A DNA stretch of 64,000 nucleotides, taken from contig NZ_JADMLG010000012.1 of NCBI RefSeq assembly GCF_015674855.1, positions 124,001-188,000 of the forward strand, given 5' to 3'. Below the pieces are notes generated by a model. It worked only from the letters and a program-made list of their open reading frames with translations, was not told where the DNA came from and ran no database searches. This document shows, piece by piece, positions 1-8,178 of the stretch. This DNA is from Nocardia bovistercoris (lineage in GTDB: Bacteria; Actinomycetota; Actinomycetes; Mycobacteriales; Mycobacteriaceae). Each line of letters begins with the position of its first letter. Within the stretch, counting starts at the first letter, position 1. The translations under genes were made by a program, and so were the position numbers.

Positions 1-228
1 GAAGTGCCGGTAGAAGGTCATGCGGCTCACCTGGGCGTTTGTCGCGATGTCCTCGACGGAGACGCTGAAGTAGCCCCGTTCGCACAAACTCTTCGCCGCG
101 GCGGCGAGTATGCGAGCGCGACTGTCCTGTTTGCGTTGCCGATGGAAGGCGACCAGGCCTGCGACGCGCGGATCCGGGATATCGCCGTCGTCAGGCGTTC
201 TGTGAACCCGCTCCGGCCCGGTCGCCAT
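1..228 (-). CDS. TetR-family transcriptional regulator, N-terminal part (cut by window edge)
   Basis: Only the first 76 codons are inside the window; the gene continues past position 1. The reading frame starts at the ATG whose last base is 228 and ends here in the recognition helix. It shows the usual TetR N-terminus: a basic leader, a first helix (ARILAAAAKSLCERGYFSVS) and the helix-turn-helix ending VSRMTFYRHF. The gene lies 4 bp downstream of the amidohydrolase stop on the same strand, so the two are probably one transcript and the regulator probably controls that enzyme's operon. The ligand-binding domain is outside the window, so the effector cannot be guessed. Confidence in the family is high; the start is moderately sure, as only a weak AGG lies upstream. 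Confidence 0.85.
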   Translation of the reverse strand, partial: MATGPERVHRTPDDGDIPDPRVAGLVAFHRQRKQDSRARILAAAAKSLCERGYFSVSVEDIATNAQVSRMTFYRHF

Positions 229-232
229 ATAC

Positions 233-1975
233 CTACTGGGACGCCGCGGCGATCACGCCGCTTTTCTCGGGACCGACGAACTCGCCGGGGAAACGTCCGG
301 TGAACGCGCCGTTGTCGAAGGTCGGCACGCCGTTGACCAGTGTGATCCGCATCGGCGCCGCAGCGCGCGTGTACCGGTAGGTGCGGCCGCCGCGTCCGTC
401 CCATACGTCGTAGATCTTCTCTTCGGGGCGCCGCTCGATCTCGTCGAGGTCGAAGACGGTGATGTCGGCGACCTTTCCGACTTCGAGCGTGCCCCGCTGG
501 TTCAGCCCGAAGAAGGCGGCGAGTTTGCCGGTCAGCACGTGGACGCCTTCCTCGATCGTGAGCAGGCCCCGATCCCGGACGAAATCGGTCAGCAGGTACA
601 CGTTGTCACCGGCTCCGCAGAACATCTTGCCATGCGCGCCCGCGTCGGAGATGTTGCCCACCGAGTTGGGATCCCGCAGCAATTCGAGCATGACGGACTC
701 GTCGACCTCCCAGGACCGCTTGTGGACGACGGATTCGGTGCCGTTCTTGAGTACCCAGTCGGCCAGCGCGTCGGAAGCGTGCCCGATGCCGGTCTGCGCC
801 ATGTAGTCGGCCAGTGTCAGCCCGACCGGGCCCCACCCGGTTTCGCTTTCACGCAAGGTGAGCGCGGAGGGGTCGTGCAGGTAGGAGTGGCTGTAGGCGC
901 CGTCCCAGGCGACGCGTGCCTTGTCCAGCCAGGTCGGGTCCGACAGCATCGCGCTCTTCTCGCCCCAGGTCGGGGCGTCGATCATGGTCTGCCACACCTG
1001 ATTGCCGTTCTGGGCGAAAACCAGGGTGCGCCCGAAGTTGATCACCGAGGTCGGCGAGACGTGGTGGTAGCCGGTGTGGAAATCGAGGCCATCGGCCTTG
1101 AACCGCTCGTGCAGTTCCTTCGAGCGCTTGCCGATCTCGGCCTGGAATTTCAGGGTCGGAAGTCCGGCCCACTGCATGCGAACGCCTGCGCGCGCGGCGA
1201 TGCGGCCGAGTCGCTCGGTCTGCTCGGGTCCGGTCATCCGCATGAAGTGGTCGACGATCACCTGGAAGGTCGCGCCGTCGTGGCGAGCCAGCACACCCAG
1301 CAGCGCTTCGTATTCGGCATCGTCGGCCAACTGGGACGGCAGCGGGCGGTCGTGCTTGTCGTAGTCCAGTTGATTCGACGAGAACCCGATGGCGCCCGCG
1401 GCCAGGGCGTCGTCGAGCAGGACGCACATCTGCTGGATCTCATCCGGGGTCGCGGTGCGTTTCCACGCTTCCTGGCCCATCACCGTCAAACGGATCGGGA
1501 TGTGGCCGCAGAATGCCGCGAAGTTGACCGGCACCCGGACGTTGCGCTGCATCGATGTCTTGTATTCGCTCCACAGGCTCCAATCCCACGGAACGAGTTT
1601 CTTCATCGGCTCCTCCGGGATGTCCTCGAAGAAGTTGAAGATGTCGATGAGGTCTTCCTGATCAACGGGATTCGGGGGCGCGGGCGCCATCGAGAAGGCG
1701 CAGTTGCCGTTGATGGAGGTCGTGACACCGTAGGCGGGCAGGGGCTCCATGTTCGGCGACCACCACACACCGCCGTCCCAGTGATTGTGGGTCTCGATGA
1801 AGCCGGGAGTGACGTAGCAGCCGCGCGCGTCGACTACCCGTTCGCCTGCCGCCGCCTCGAGGTCTGTTCCGATCTCGGTGATGCGGCCGTCATCGACCCT
1901 GACGTCCGCGTCGTAGGCCAGAGCCCCGGTTCCGTCGACCACGGTTCCGCCCTTGATCAGCAAGTGGAATCGCAT
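233..1975 (-). CDS. Amidohydrolase, N-acyl-D-amino-acid deacylase (D-aminoacylase-like) family
   Basis: A metal-dependent amidohydrolase of 580 residues. The N-terminal beta-sandwich segment (LLIKGGTVVDGTG) leads into the TIM barrel with the metal-binding H-x-H at residues 63 and 65 (ETHNHWDG). Near the C-terminus SDAGAHGKMF carries the catalytic-type Asp, followed by the small domain signature LEVGKVADITVFD. Family members hydrolyse N-acyl amino acids or cyclic amides/imides; many actinobacterial copies sit in catabolic clusters with unknown substrates, which is the safest reading here. The ATG at 1975 is preferred over an upstream in-frame TTG at 2014 because AGGAGG lies 5-6 bp before it and the family N-terminus begins at MRFHLL. 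It is co-oriented with the TetR gene that follows it. Confidence 0.88.
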   Translation of the reverse strand: MRFHLLIKGGTVVDGTGALAYDADVRVDDGRITEIGTDLEAAAGERVVDARGCYVTPGFIETHNHWDGGVWWSPNMEPLPAYGVTTSINGNCAFSMAPAPPNPVDQEDLIDIFNFFEDIPEEPMKKLVPWDWSLWSEYKTSMQRNVRVPVNFAAFCGHIPIRLTVMGQEAWKRTATPDEIQQMCVLLDDALAAGAIGFSSNQLDYDKHDRPLPSQLADDAEYEALLGVLARHDGATFQVIVDHFMRMTGPEQTERLGRIAARAGVRMQWAGLPTLKFQAEIGKRSKELHERFKADGLDFHTGYHHVSPTSVINFGRTLVFAQNGNQVWQTMIDAPTWGEKSAMLSDPTWLDKARVAWDGAYSHSYLHDPSALTLRESETGWGPVGLTLADYMAQTGIGHASDALADWVLKNGTESVVHKRSWEVDESVMLELLRDPNSVGNISDAGAHGKMFCGAGDNVYLLTDFVRDRGLLTIEEGVHVLTGKLAAFFGLNQRGTLEVGKVADITVFDLDEIERRPEEKIYDVWDGRGGRTYRYTRAAAPMRITLVNGVPTFDNGAFTGRFPGEFVGPEKSGVIAAASQ

Positions 1976-2291
1976 TGGCTGCCTCCTGTTTCGCCTGGAA
2001 CACGCCGTTCTCAACTACTGATACAGCATGTAACTCAAGCCTTGTGTGACAGAGCGTAACTCGAGTAGTGCGCAGTCGAGGCGGAATCAGCCGATGTCGA
2101 TCCCGAGCCCGAGATCCGTCATTTCGACGTCGGTCCACGAGACGGCCGTGGCGGTCGCGCAGGCACGCCCATCAGGCGATCCACGACGACGGCGATGTCC
2201 GCACGCTCACGGGCCTCAGATGACCAGAAGCCATCCGAAGGGCTCGCCTACGCGTGGCTTCGGTCCCGGTGAACCGCACCGGGGCGGCGCC
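1976..2291. other. Intergenic stretch between DUF742 gene and amidohydrolase gene
   Basis: No convincing gene. This is the place where a conservon GTPase gene (cvnD type) would be expected, and no P-loop frame is visible. On the minus strand a short open stretch ending at a TGA at 2119 reads ..ARERADIAVVVDRLMG.., which looks coding in codon use but matches nothing I recognise; it could be a gene remnant. Near 2030-2065 two similar words, TAACTCAAG and TAACTCGAG, lie in the likely promoter of the amidohydrolase/TetR operon and could be an operator. Confidence 0.4.
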
Positions 2292-2666
2292 TCAGAGCTC
2301 GCGCAGGGCACGGTGGATCGTGTGCAGCAGGTCGGGGTCGCTGCTCGGCCCCGCCGTGTTCACGGGAGCGCGGCAGACCAGACTTCCGTCGTTGACGAGG
2401 TCGCCGACCAGGATCTTGGTGACTCCGAGCGGCAGCTTCAACAAAGCGGCGACCTCGGCTATCGCGTGCGGTGTGCGGCACAGTCGCAGGATGGCGAGAT
2501 GCTCGGGCTGAGCGCGCGGCGGCCGAGGGCTCGATCGCGCGGTGCCGACGAGGGTCAGGATGTCGAGATCGTTGCCGCTGCCGACGGTACGCCCGCGGGT
2601 CAGGCTGTAGGGACGTATCAGCGGTCCCGACACGTCCTCGAACCAGAACTCCTCGTCCTCGGTCAT
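2292..2666 (-). CDS. DUF742 family protein (conservon C-type component)
   Basis: A 124-residue DUF742 protein. The hallmark is the N-terminal motif GPLIRPYSLTRGRT followed by a winged-helix-like domain (LAILRLCRTPHAIAEVAALL .. LGVTKILVGDLVNDGSL). In Streptomyces and relatives these proteins are the third member of conservons, conserved operons that encode a membrane kinase-like protein, a roadblock protein, a DUF742 protein and a Ras-like GTPase, thought to act as a bacterial analogue of G-protein signalling. Its ATG overlaps the stop of the roadblock gene (ATGA), implying translational coupling. The expected GTPase gene does not follow: the next gene on this strand is an amidohydrolase more than 300 bp away. 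Confidence 0.9.
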   Translation of the reverse strand: MTEDEEFWFEDVSGPLIRPYSLTRGRTVGSGNDLDILTLVGTARSSPRPPRAQPEHLAILRLCRTPHAIAEVAALLKLPLGVTKILVGDLVNDGSLVCRAPVNTAGPSSDPDLLHTIHRALREL

Positions 2667-3088
2667 GGTCTCGGGAACGGGATCTGTTCCGACCGGACGT
2701 GGCGCGGCGCGATGGACAGGTGCGGCCCGACGCGCCGGACCGTGCTGTTCATCTCGTAGGCGACCATTCCGGGGTTGGCGTCCTCACCCGCCTGCAGCGC
2801 GATGCACGCGTTGCTGCCCGCCGCCGTGACGAACAGCACCGCACGGTCGAGTTCGATGACGGCCTGCCGCACGGCTCCGCCGTCGAAACGCCTGCCCGCG
2901 CTGCGTGCCAGGCCGTAGAGCGCGGCCGACATCGCGGCGAATTGCTCGGCGTCCGCGCGTGCGAACGAGCTGGACCGACCGAGGAGCAGCCCGTCGTCGG
3001 AGTGGACGACGGCGTGGTGAACATCGGCCAGCCGCTCGACCAGGTCGTCGAGAACCCAATCGAGATCACCCGCGGAAGTAGCTTGCAC
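2663..3088 (-). CDS. Roadblock/LC7 domain protein (conservon B-type component)
   Basis: A small roadblock/LC7-fold protein, about 141 residues. It shows the fold's typical elements: LDWVLDDLVERLADVHHAVV, then HSDDGLLLGRS, the alpha helix with FAAMSAALYGLA, and the strand IELDRAVLFVTAAG. Roadblock proteins in actinobacteria and myxobacteria regulate small Ras-like GTPases and dimerise with them. The longest frame opens at 3106, but the GTG at 3088 is preceded by AGGAGG at a 5-bp spacing, so I chose it. Its 5' end overlaps the last 23 bases of the kinase gene and its 3' end overlaps the DUF742 start, so the three genes are one operon. Confidence 0.9.
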   Translation of the reverse strand: MQATSAGDLDWVLDDLVERLADVHHAVVHSDDGLLLGRSSSFARADAEQFAAMSAALYGLARSAGRRFDGGAVRQAVIELDRAVLFVTAAGSNACIALQAGEDANPGMVAYEMNSTVRRVGPHLSIAPRHVRSEQIPFPRP

Positions 3089-5471
3089 CGTTACCCTCCT
3101 GATCATTGGAGTCCGGCTCGGGGATGTCGAGCCGACCCTGCCTGGTTCCGTTCTCGATGGAGGACATCAGATTCCGCGCCTGCTCGGGGCTGCGGGTGAC
3201 CTGTGTGCTCGCGCCCCGTTCCGGGCGGATCGCGGTCGACTCCGGTGCCAGGTTCGTCTGTCTGCGACGCTTCGGCAGTTCGGGGCGCGCGTCCTGGATC
3301 CGTGGCAGTGTCGCCGTGTCCTGCACGGCGACAGCTTCCGGAGTCGGCACGTGCGGTCTCTCGGCGATGCCACGGGATGCGGCGGGGGTGTCAGGGAGCG
3401 CGGGCGTCATAGTCGCCTGTTCCGCGCTCACGTGCTCCCACGGTGCGAATCGACTACCGGCGTACTCGCCCGGCGCGTAGTCCTCGACCGGGATGTCGAC
3501 GATTATCGCCGACGGGAGTAGGACGACCGCTCGGATGCCACCGTAGTCGGACTCCCTCAGGCGCACCGAGATGCCGTGCCGCGAGCCGAGCTGAGCGACG
3601 ACGAACAGTCCGAGCCGCGAGTCCTGCGACAGGTTCGCGAAACCGAAATCGGTCGGCCTGCTCAAGGTCTGGTTGGCCTGCGCCATGTCCTCGTCGGTCA
3701 TGCCGAGTCCCTGGTCGCCGACCTCGATCACGACTCCTCGCCCGACGGTGTTGCCGGTGATCTCCACCCGTGATTCCGGCGGCGAGAACATGGTGGCGTT
3801 GTCGATCAATTCGGCGAGCAGGTGGATCAGGTCCGCGATGGCGCTGCTGACGACCGAGACCGCGGGCAGCCTGGCGGTGTTGACCCTGGCGTATTCGAGG
3901 GTCTCCGCGATCGAGCTGCGGACGAGGTCTAGTAAGGGGACCGGATTGCGCCACTGCCTGCCGGGACGGCCACCGCCGAGGATGATCAGGTTCTCGGCGT
4001 TGCGACGCTGACGGGTCGCGAGGTGGTCGAGCCGGAAGAAGGTCTCGAGCAGAGCCGGGTCCTCCTGGCGTGCCTCGGCTTCGTCGAGGATCTCGAGCTG
4101 GCGGCGTGCGACGACCTGACTGCGGTGCGCGATCTCGAGGAACACCGAGCGGACGCCCGCGCGGGTGTTGGCCTCCTCGACGGCCGCGCCGACCGCGGCG
4201 GCGTAGGCGATGGTGAACGCCTCGGCCACCGTTCCGATCTCGTCGCGGCCGAAGTCGAGCTGTGCGGTCGCCGAGCCCGGATCGATGCGCTCACCTCCGC
4301 TGAGGCGTCGCACGGTGTCGGGCAGCTGCACTCGCGCCAGGGCGAGTGTCTCGGCGCGCAGACGCTCGAGGCGGTTGATGATTCGGTTGGCAAGCCACAG
4401 CGAGAGCAGGATCATCAGGACCGTGAGCACGGTGATCCCGATGCCTGCCAACAGCGAATTCCGCGCGTTCAGCGCACCGGCATCGGCCGCTCGTCGCTGC
4501 GATCGCTCGTTCTGATCGATCCACAGGCTCGTGAGGTCGCCCGCGAACTGATCGGTCGCCGTGCGCCAATCCTCGACGCTGAACGGAAGCGCTTGTCTGC
4601 CAGTGGTTCCGGCGGGCGGAGTCTCCAGAAGCGCCTGTTCCACAGCCGTCATCTGTCCCCACGCGGGCGAGGCAGTGAGCCGATCGAGGCGGGTGGCGTC
4701 CTCTGAATCGAAAACTCCTCGTACGCGGGCAATTTCGACTCGATAGTAGCCCACGAGATTTCGAAACTCGCTCGACAGTTCCGCGGGGGGCCGGTCATCG
4801 GATGCGATCGCCGCGGTGAGCGCGCCGACTCGGGAAACCGCTTCGATGACCTGAAGCAGCGCGTTGCTCTGGGTCAATTCGACCGCCGCCGACACGTCCG
4901 GCGAATTGTGTTTGATGAGCCTCGAGCCGACTTGCGCGACACCGTCGAGGAGTCCGCTGTAGAAACGGTAGACGTCGAACGGCGTGGCGGCGCGCGCGTC
5001 GACGCCCGCGCGCAGGGCGGGCAGTAGGGCGTTCAACTGCTTGCCTTGTTCTGTCAACGTGTCCTGTTCGGCGCTGCCGAGCGCCGTGGAAACCGACTGG
5101 GCCGACTGAACCTCGCGCATCGCCCTGTCGAATCGCGACCGTGCCACGCCCAGCACGCCGGGATCGATCTCTTCGCCCGCCAGTTGCCGCATCGATAGCG
5201 AGCGTTCGCGCTGCACCGCCGCGACGAGGTCGCGCGTGGGTTCGAGATTGCTGCGCTGCGCTTGGGCGAAACTCTCGGCCTGTCGTCCGCTGTTCACCAA
5301 GGAAGCGGCGACGCCGACACCGAGGACGAGCAGGGTGAGGCTGGGGACGAGGGCGATCGCGAGTACCTTCCCGCGAATTCCGAGCGTGCGCTCGGACCGC
5401 GCACCGGCGGCGGGGGAGCTCGAGGCGTGCTCGCGGTCGTCGTTCGCGGGCTCCCGTTCGTCTGTGCTCAT
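3066..5471 (-). CDS. Nitrate/nitrite-sensor-type membrane histidine kinase-like protein (conservon A-type)
   Basis: An 801-residue membrane sensor. Order of parts: a charged cytoplasmic N-terminus, TM1 (about residues 36-60, VLAIALVPSLTLLVLGVGVA), a long extracytoplasmic region with the helical look of NIT domains (LEPTRDLVAAVQRERSLSMR), TM2 (about 345-367), HAMP-like linker, a dimerisation region (HRSQVVARRQLEILDEAE), then a HATPase domain with N-box ELIDNATMFSPP near 555 and G1 box DQGLGM near 585. The C-terminal 150 residues are polar and probably disordered. The ATG at 5471 follows AGGAGG by 7 bp. It heads the conservon-like operon; the partners are the roadblock and DUF742 proteins, with no response regulator next door. 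A shared promoter element lies about 80 bp upstream. Confidence 0.9.
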   Translation of the reverse strand: MSTDEREPANDDREHASSSPAAGARSERTLGIRGKVLAIALVPSLTLLVLGVGVAASLVNSGRQAESFAQAQRSNLEPTRDLVAAVQRERSLSMRQLAGEEIDPGVLGVARSRFDRAMREVQSAQSVSTALGSAEQDTLTEQGKQLNALLPALRAGVDARAATPFDVYRFYSGLLDGVAQVGSRLIKHNSPDVSAAVELTQSNALLQVIEAVSRVGALTAAIASDDRPPAELSSEFRNLVGYYRVEIARVRGVFDSEDATRLDRLTASPAWGQMTAVEQALLETPPAGTTGRQALPFSVEDWRTATDQFAGDLTSLWIDQNERSQRRAADAGALNARNSLLAGIGITVLTVLMILLSLWLANRIINRLERLRAETLALARVQLPDTVRRLSGGERIDPGSATAQLDFGRDEIGTVAEAFTIAYAAAVGAAVEEANTRAGVRSVFLEIAHRSQVVARRQLEILDEAEARQEDPALLETFFRLDHLATRQRRNAENLIILGGGRPGRQWRNPVPLLDLVRSSIAETLEYARVNTARLPAVSVVSSAIADLIHLLAELIDNATMFSPPESRVEITGNTVGRGVVIEVGDQGLGMTDEDMAQANQTLSRPTDFGFANLSQDSRLGLFVVAQLGSRHGISVRLRESDYGGIRAVVLLPSAIIVDIPVEDYAPGEYAGSRFAPWEHVSAEQATMTPALPDTPAASRGIAERPHVPTPEAVAVQDTATLPRIQDARPELPKRRRQTNLAPESTAIRPERGASTQVTRSPEQARNLMSSIENGTRQGRLDIPEPDSNDQEGNGASYFRG

Positions 5472-5934
5472 CCGCGTGCCTCCTGCCGGTCTTCACTCAC
5501 CGGCGGTAGGCACGGCTCGGGATGACTATGGGCTGGCGCCGCCACCCGTGTCCAAGAACTGTTGTCATAACTGTTGGTTGTGCCAGCGGTTCATCGAGCT
5601 ATCGCCGAGCTACGGGACGGCGATTTGTCGGGTGGCTGCGGAGATCGGCGGCGCTCGGTCGAAAAGCCGGCCGCCCGCGCACGAGATCGGCCCCACTCCG
5701 ACCGAGAACGACCAGCCGGTGGCGTCGTAGCCGCGTACCACCGGGCATCAACGGGAACGGATGGCGCTGATCAGTATCGACCGTGTTCTGAGCAGGGCCG
5801 CGGTCAGACGCTTCGACAGCGGGGCGCGACGGCCCCGTGTTGAGCGCTGTCCGCCTCGGCTGGCCGAATCGTCCTCGGAATCCAACGGTTTCAAGACGTC
5901 TCCTGTACGGGGTGGGCAGCGGACTCGCCGCTGA
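5472..5934. other. Intergenic region upstream of the conservon kinase
   Basis: No gene supported. The left part holds the putative promoter and shared 33-bp element. From 5583 to 5934 I see only short open frames. One, an ATG at 5761 running about 57 codons, has an arginine- and serine-rich product with no recognisable fold and ends where the amidohydrolase remnant begins, so I do not call it. Confidence 0.5.
5525..5582 (-). promoter_or_regulatory. Putative promoter with shared 33-bp upstream element, copy 1
   Basis: Read on the plus strand: ACTATG (5525-5530), exactly 19 bp, then the 33-bp element at 5550-5582. Its invariant bases are GTCCAA, then AAC one base later, then A at position 18, AAC at 20-22, G at 24, GGTT at 27-30 and T at 32. 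On the transcribed (minus) strand this reads as TTGGAC, N19, CATAGT, about 55 bp before the kinase ATG, so the element sits over and upstream of a -35-like site. The arrangement is what an activator-dependent promoter would show. The matching copies are at 16797 and 30564. Confidence 0.55.
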
Positions 5935-6114
5935 TCAGGCGTTCGTCGTGGCTGTGCTCGTCTCGGGCAGGGCCTTGGAGTCGGGGTCGATGCCGATCAG
6001 TCGGGCGAGGTTGCCGCCCATGATCTTCTTGCGGTCAGCGAGCTCGAGGTCCTCGAGTTCGTCTACCTAGGTCACCGGGTCGAACATGCCCTCGGGGTGC
6101 AGTCGTGCGCGCGG
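5935..6114 (-). pseudogene. C-terminal remnant of an amidohydrolase-2 type metal hydrolase
   Basis: The frame ending at the TGA at 5935-5937 reads LHPEGMFDPVT, a TAG stop, then VDELEDLELADRKKIMGGNL and ARLIGIDPD. This is the end of a TIM-barrel amidohydrolase of the family whose last metal-site segment reads SD(Y/W)PHPEG, followed by a helix and the KKIMxxNxxRLxG tail. The rest of the enzyme is absent and the piece has an in-frame stop, so it is a decayed fragment. It is in the same frame as, and starts right after, the stop of the PhyH gene, as if a deletion fused the two. Reverse complement of plus-strand bases; family assigned from motif memory only. Confidence 0.7.
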
Positions 6115-6936
6115 TCAGCTCTTCTCATCGACATCGGCCACGCGTTCCAGCCGATCCAGACCGTTGATGCGACCCAGCACTCGGGGTCGGAAACCGAGCA
6201 GTGTCTGTAGCGTGTCGGAACCGAACTGGCGGATCGAGGGGCTGGCGGAGAGGAACCAATTCTCCTGGGGCAGATAGATCGGCAGGGTATACCAGGCGAA
6301 GATGCCCGCGCGTCGGGTGTCGTCGGTGTTGGCGCCGTTGGTGTGCCAGAGGCGCCCTTCCATGGCGATCATCGAGCCCGCGGGCGCAACCAGCGGTGCG
6401 AGTTCGCCGAGTTCCTCGTCCGCGCGCCGATTGCGTTGGTGACGGTGGCTGCCGGGCACGTATCTCGTCGCGCCGTTGGTCAGCGTGAAATCATCGACAC
6501 ACCAGGCGATATTGATGCCGTGCGGGCGGTGCCACGGCTCCGGCACGTATCCCTGGTCCGCGTGGACGACCATGCTCCCCCCGCCGCCCGCGGTGATGTT
6601 GGCCGACATGCTCGACAGCAGCGCGGGCCAACCCAGGGTCTGCTCGACGAAGCGCAGGCCGAGCGGGTGCTCGGCCAACTCGCAGAACACCGGGTCGCGG
6701 CTCGGCAGGTTCCACAGCCGCTGATTGACGTGATCGTCGCCGCCGTAGGCGTAGTCGCGCGTGCGCGCGCGCCGCACATCGCCGTCGGCCGCATGGTAGA
6801 GCGCCCGGCGCACCTCGTCGTGAAACGAGGTCTCCATGGCGTCGAGCACGACGCAGACTCCGTGCTCGGCCAGGTCGTGGTCCGCCGTTTCGAGGTCGCG
6901 GGTCGGCACGGGGCCCTCGGTGACGTGCGCGCTCAC
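6115..6936 (-). CDS. Phytanoyl-CoA dioxygenase (PhyH) family Fe(II)/2-oxoglutarate oxygenase
   Basis: A 273-residue PhyH-family oxygenase. The Fe(II) triad is visible as H125-x-D127 (VVHADQGYV) and distal H198 (GRLWHTNGAN), with R209 a likely 2-oxoglutarate anchor; TNGATRYVPGSH is a typical family segment. Such enzymes hydroxylate small hydrophobic or acyl-type substrates in the cytoplasm; the substrate here is unknown. The frame stays open upstream to 7143, but that part lies inside the phosphotransferase gene. The GTG at 6936 overlaps that gene's TGA (GTGA) and begins the family-like sequence, so it is the likely start and the two are translationally coupled. A second, truncated PhyH copy lies at 8225 on the other strand. 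Confidence 0.85.
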   Translation of the reverse strand: MSAHVTEGPVPTRDLETADHDLAEHGVCVVLDAMETSFHDEVRRALYHAADGDVRRARTRDYAYGGDDHVNQRLWNLPSRDPVFCELAEHPLGLRFVEQTLGWPALLSSMSANITAGGGGSMVVHADQGYVPEPWHRPHGINIAWCVDDFTLTNGATRYVPGSHRHQRNRRADEELGELAPLVAPAGSMIAMEGRLWHTNGANTDDTRRAGIFAWYTLPIYLPQENWFLSASPSIRQFGSDTLQTLLGFRPRVLGRINGLDRLERVADVDEKS

Positions 6937-8018
6937 GAGAGTTCTCGGATCAGTTCGAGACTTCCCAGCTCGCGGATCGCCCGGCATCCTCGCTCCAGCA
7001 TCGCCACCATCATCTCGTCGCCGCGGTCGGTCGAGGCGGAGAACGCGGTGCCGAAACTGGTGAGCAGGGGGATCTGCAACAAACCGAGCCGGTAGTCGCG
7101 CCAACAGTCGGACTCGCCGTAGTCCTCGACACCGTAGGCGCACAGCGCTCGATGGTAGTCACGCACGAGATCGGACTCGGCCGCGGCGCGGACATCAGGC
7201 AACAGCCCGGTGGCGACGAAGTACGCGAGGTCGCGAGCGGGCAGTCCCACGGTGAGAGTCTGCCAGTCCACGACCGTCACTCGGGTGCCCGTCGGGTCGA
7301 ACAGGAGGTTGTCGAGCCGGTAGTCGCCGTGCAGCAGGCAGAACCGGTCCGGCTCCAGCATCAACCAGTCGGCCACCAGCGCGTTGGCCGCACGCAGCGT
7401 TTGTCCGGTTTCCGCCGACATGGCGTGTCCGAGCTTCTCCAGCGTCATATCGGCGGCCATCGCCGCGATATCGCCCATACCTCGGGCCGTCGCCGCGTCC
7501 GGCTTCGGCATGGTGGCTCCCGTGAACGCCTGCCAGCTCGGGTCGCACCAGCGCGGGCCGTGGAGTCCGGCCAGAGCCTCGACGGCCAACCGGGCGCTGT
7601 CGATGTCGCATCCCGCCAGTTGGTCGCCCTGTGTCGCGGGCGCGAGATCTTCCATCAGCAGTACGAAATCCGCACCGTCCTGGCCGATTTCGCAATGGAA
7701 CGTCCGCGGCACCGGCGCCCGCACGGTGTCGGCGACCTCGGTGTAGAAGGCATGTTCGGACCGGTAGCTCGGGGAAACCCGCGCGCGCACTTCGGGATCC
7801 TGGTAGGGCAACTTGACGATGAAACTGGCAGGCAGATCCGGCTGCCCGGAGTAGGTCGCCTCGACACGATAGGTCGCGGCCGTCTGCCCGGTGCCGACCG
7901 CGCCGACAGTGACCTCGTGCACTGTCACGGGGGTGGCGGTGGCGGCGGTGAGGACCGTGGACATCCAGCTCGCGGTCACGTCGTCCGGCTTCGCGGGAAT
8001 CGGCGAATATGTGCTCAT
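6933..8018 (-). CDS. Phosphotransferase family protein (aminoglycoside phosphotransferase/EcKinase-like fold)
   Basis: A 361-residue kinase-fold protein. The catalytic loop is LLHGDYRLDNLLFD and the metal-binding segment TVVDWQTL; the nucleotide-binding lobe has ASFIVKLPY with the usual lysine, and FVLLMEDLAP is a family hinge. Relatives phosphorylate small molecules such as choline, aminoglycosides or ecdysteroids; those in actinobacterial catabolic clusters are usually of unknown substrate. I chose the ATG at 8018 (MSTYSPIPAKPDD) with GAGAGCG upstream; the frame is open to 8159 but the extra residues look non-coding. It overlaps the PhyH gene by 4 bp and is the first gene of that pair. Confidence 0.83.
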   Translation of the reverse strand: MSTYSPIPAKPDDVTASWMSTVLTAATATPVTVHEVTVGAVGTGQTAATYRVEATYSGQPDLPASFIVKLPYQDPEVRARVSPSYRSEHAFYTEVADTVRAPVPRTFHCEIGQDGADFVLLMEDLAPATQGDQLAGCDIDSARLAVEALAGLHGPRWCDPSWQAFTGATMPKPDAATARGMGDIAAMAADMTLEKLGHAMSAETGQTLRAANALVADWLMLEPDRFCLLHGDYRLDNLLFDPTGTRVTVVDWQTLTVGLPARDLAYFVATGLLPDVRAAAESDLVRDYHRALCAYGVEDYGESDCWRDYRLGLLQIPLLTSFGTAFSASTDRGDEMMVAMLERGCRAIRELGSLELIRELS

Positions 8019-8178
8019 GATCGCTCTCGTATCGGTCGACAGGCGACTGGATGTAAGTCGCCTGATACGTGAAAAATATTGTGGGGAAAGGCGAGTGAAC
8101 TCTTCACGACGGATCGGATCGTCGTGCGGTGCACATCCGAGGTCACCCGGATCGGCCACATCCGCCAGTATGGTATCC

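Noticed and set aside
539..2059. 506-codon plus-strand frame opposite the amidohydrolase
   Set aside because: It is the antisense shadow of the amidohydrolase, with Val/Arg/Gly-rich composition and no motif.
2119..2242. Minus-strand stretch reading ARERADIAVVVDRLMG
   Set aside because: Considered as a remnant of the missing conservon GTPase, but it has no GTPase motif and no start.
5761..5934. 57-codon plus-strand frame with a GGGAACGG just before its ATG
   Set aside because: The product is Arg- and Ser-rich with no fold-like pattern and ends at the amidohydrolase remnant; most likely chance.
6937..7143. 69-residue N-terminal extension of the PhyH oxygenase
   Set aside because: It lies inside the phosphotransferase gene on the same strand in another frame and is Arg-rich; the GTG at 6936 overlaps that gene's stop as expected for coupled genes.
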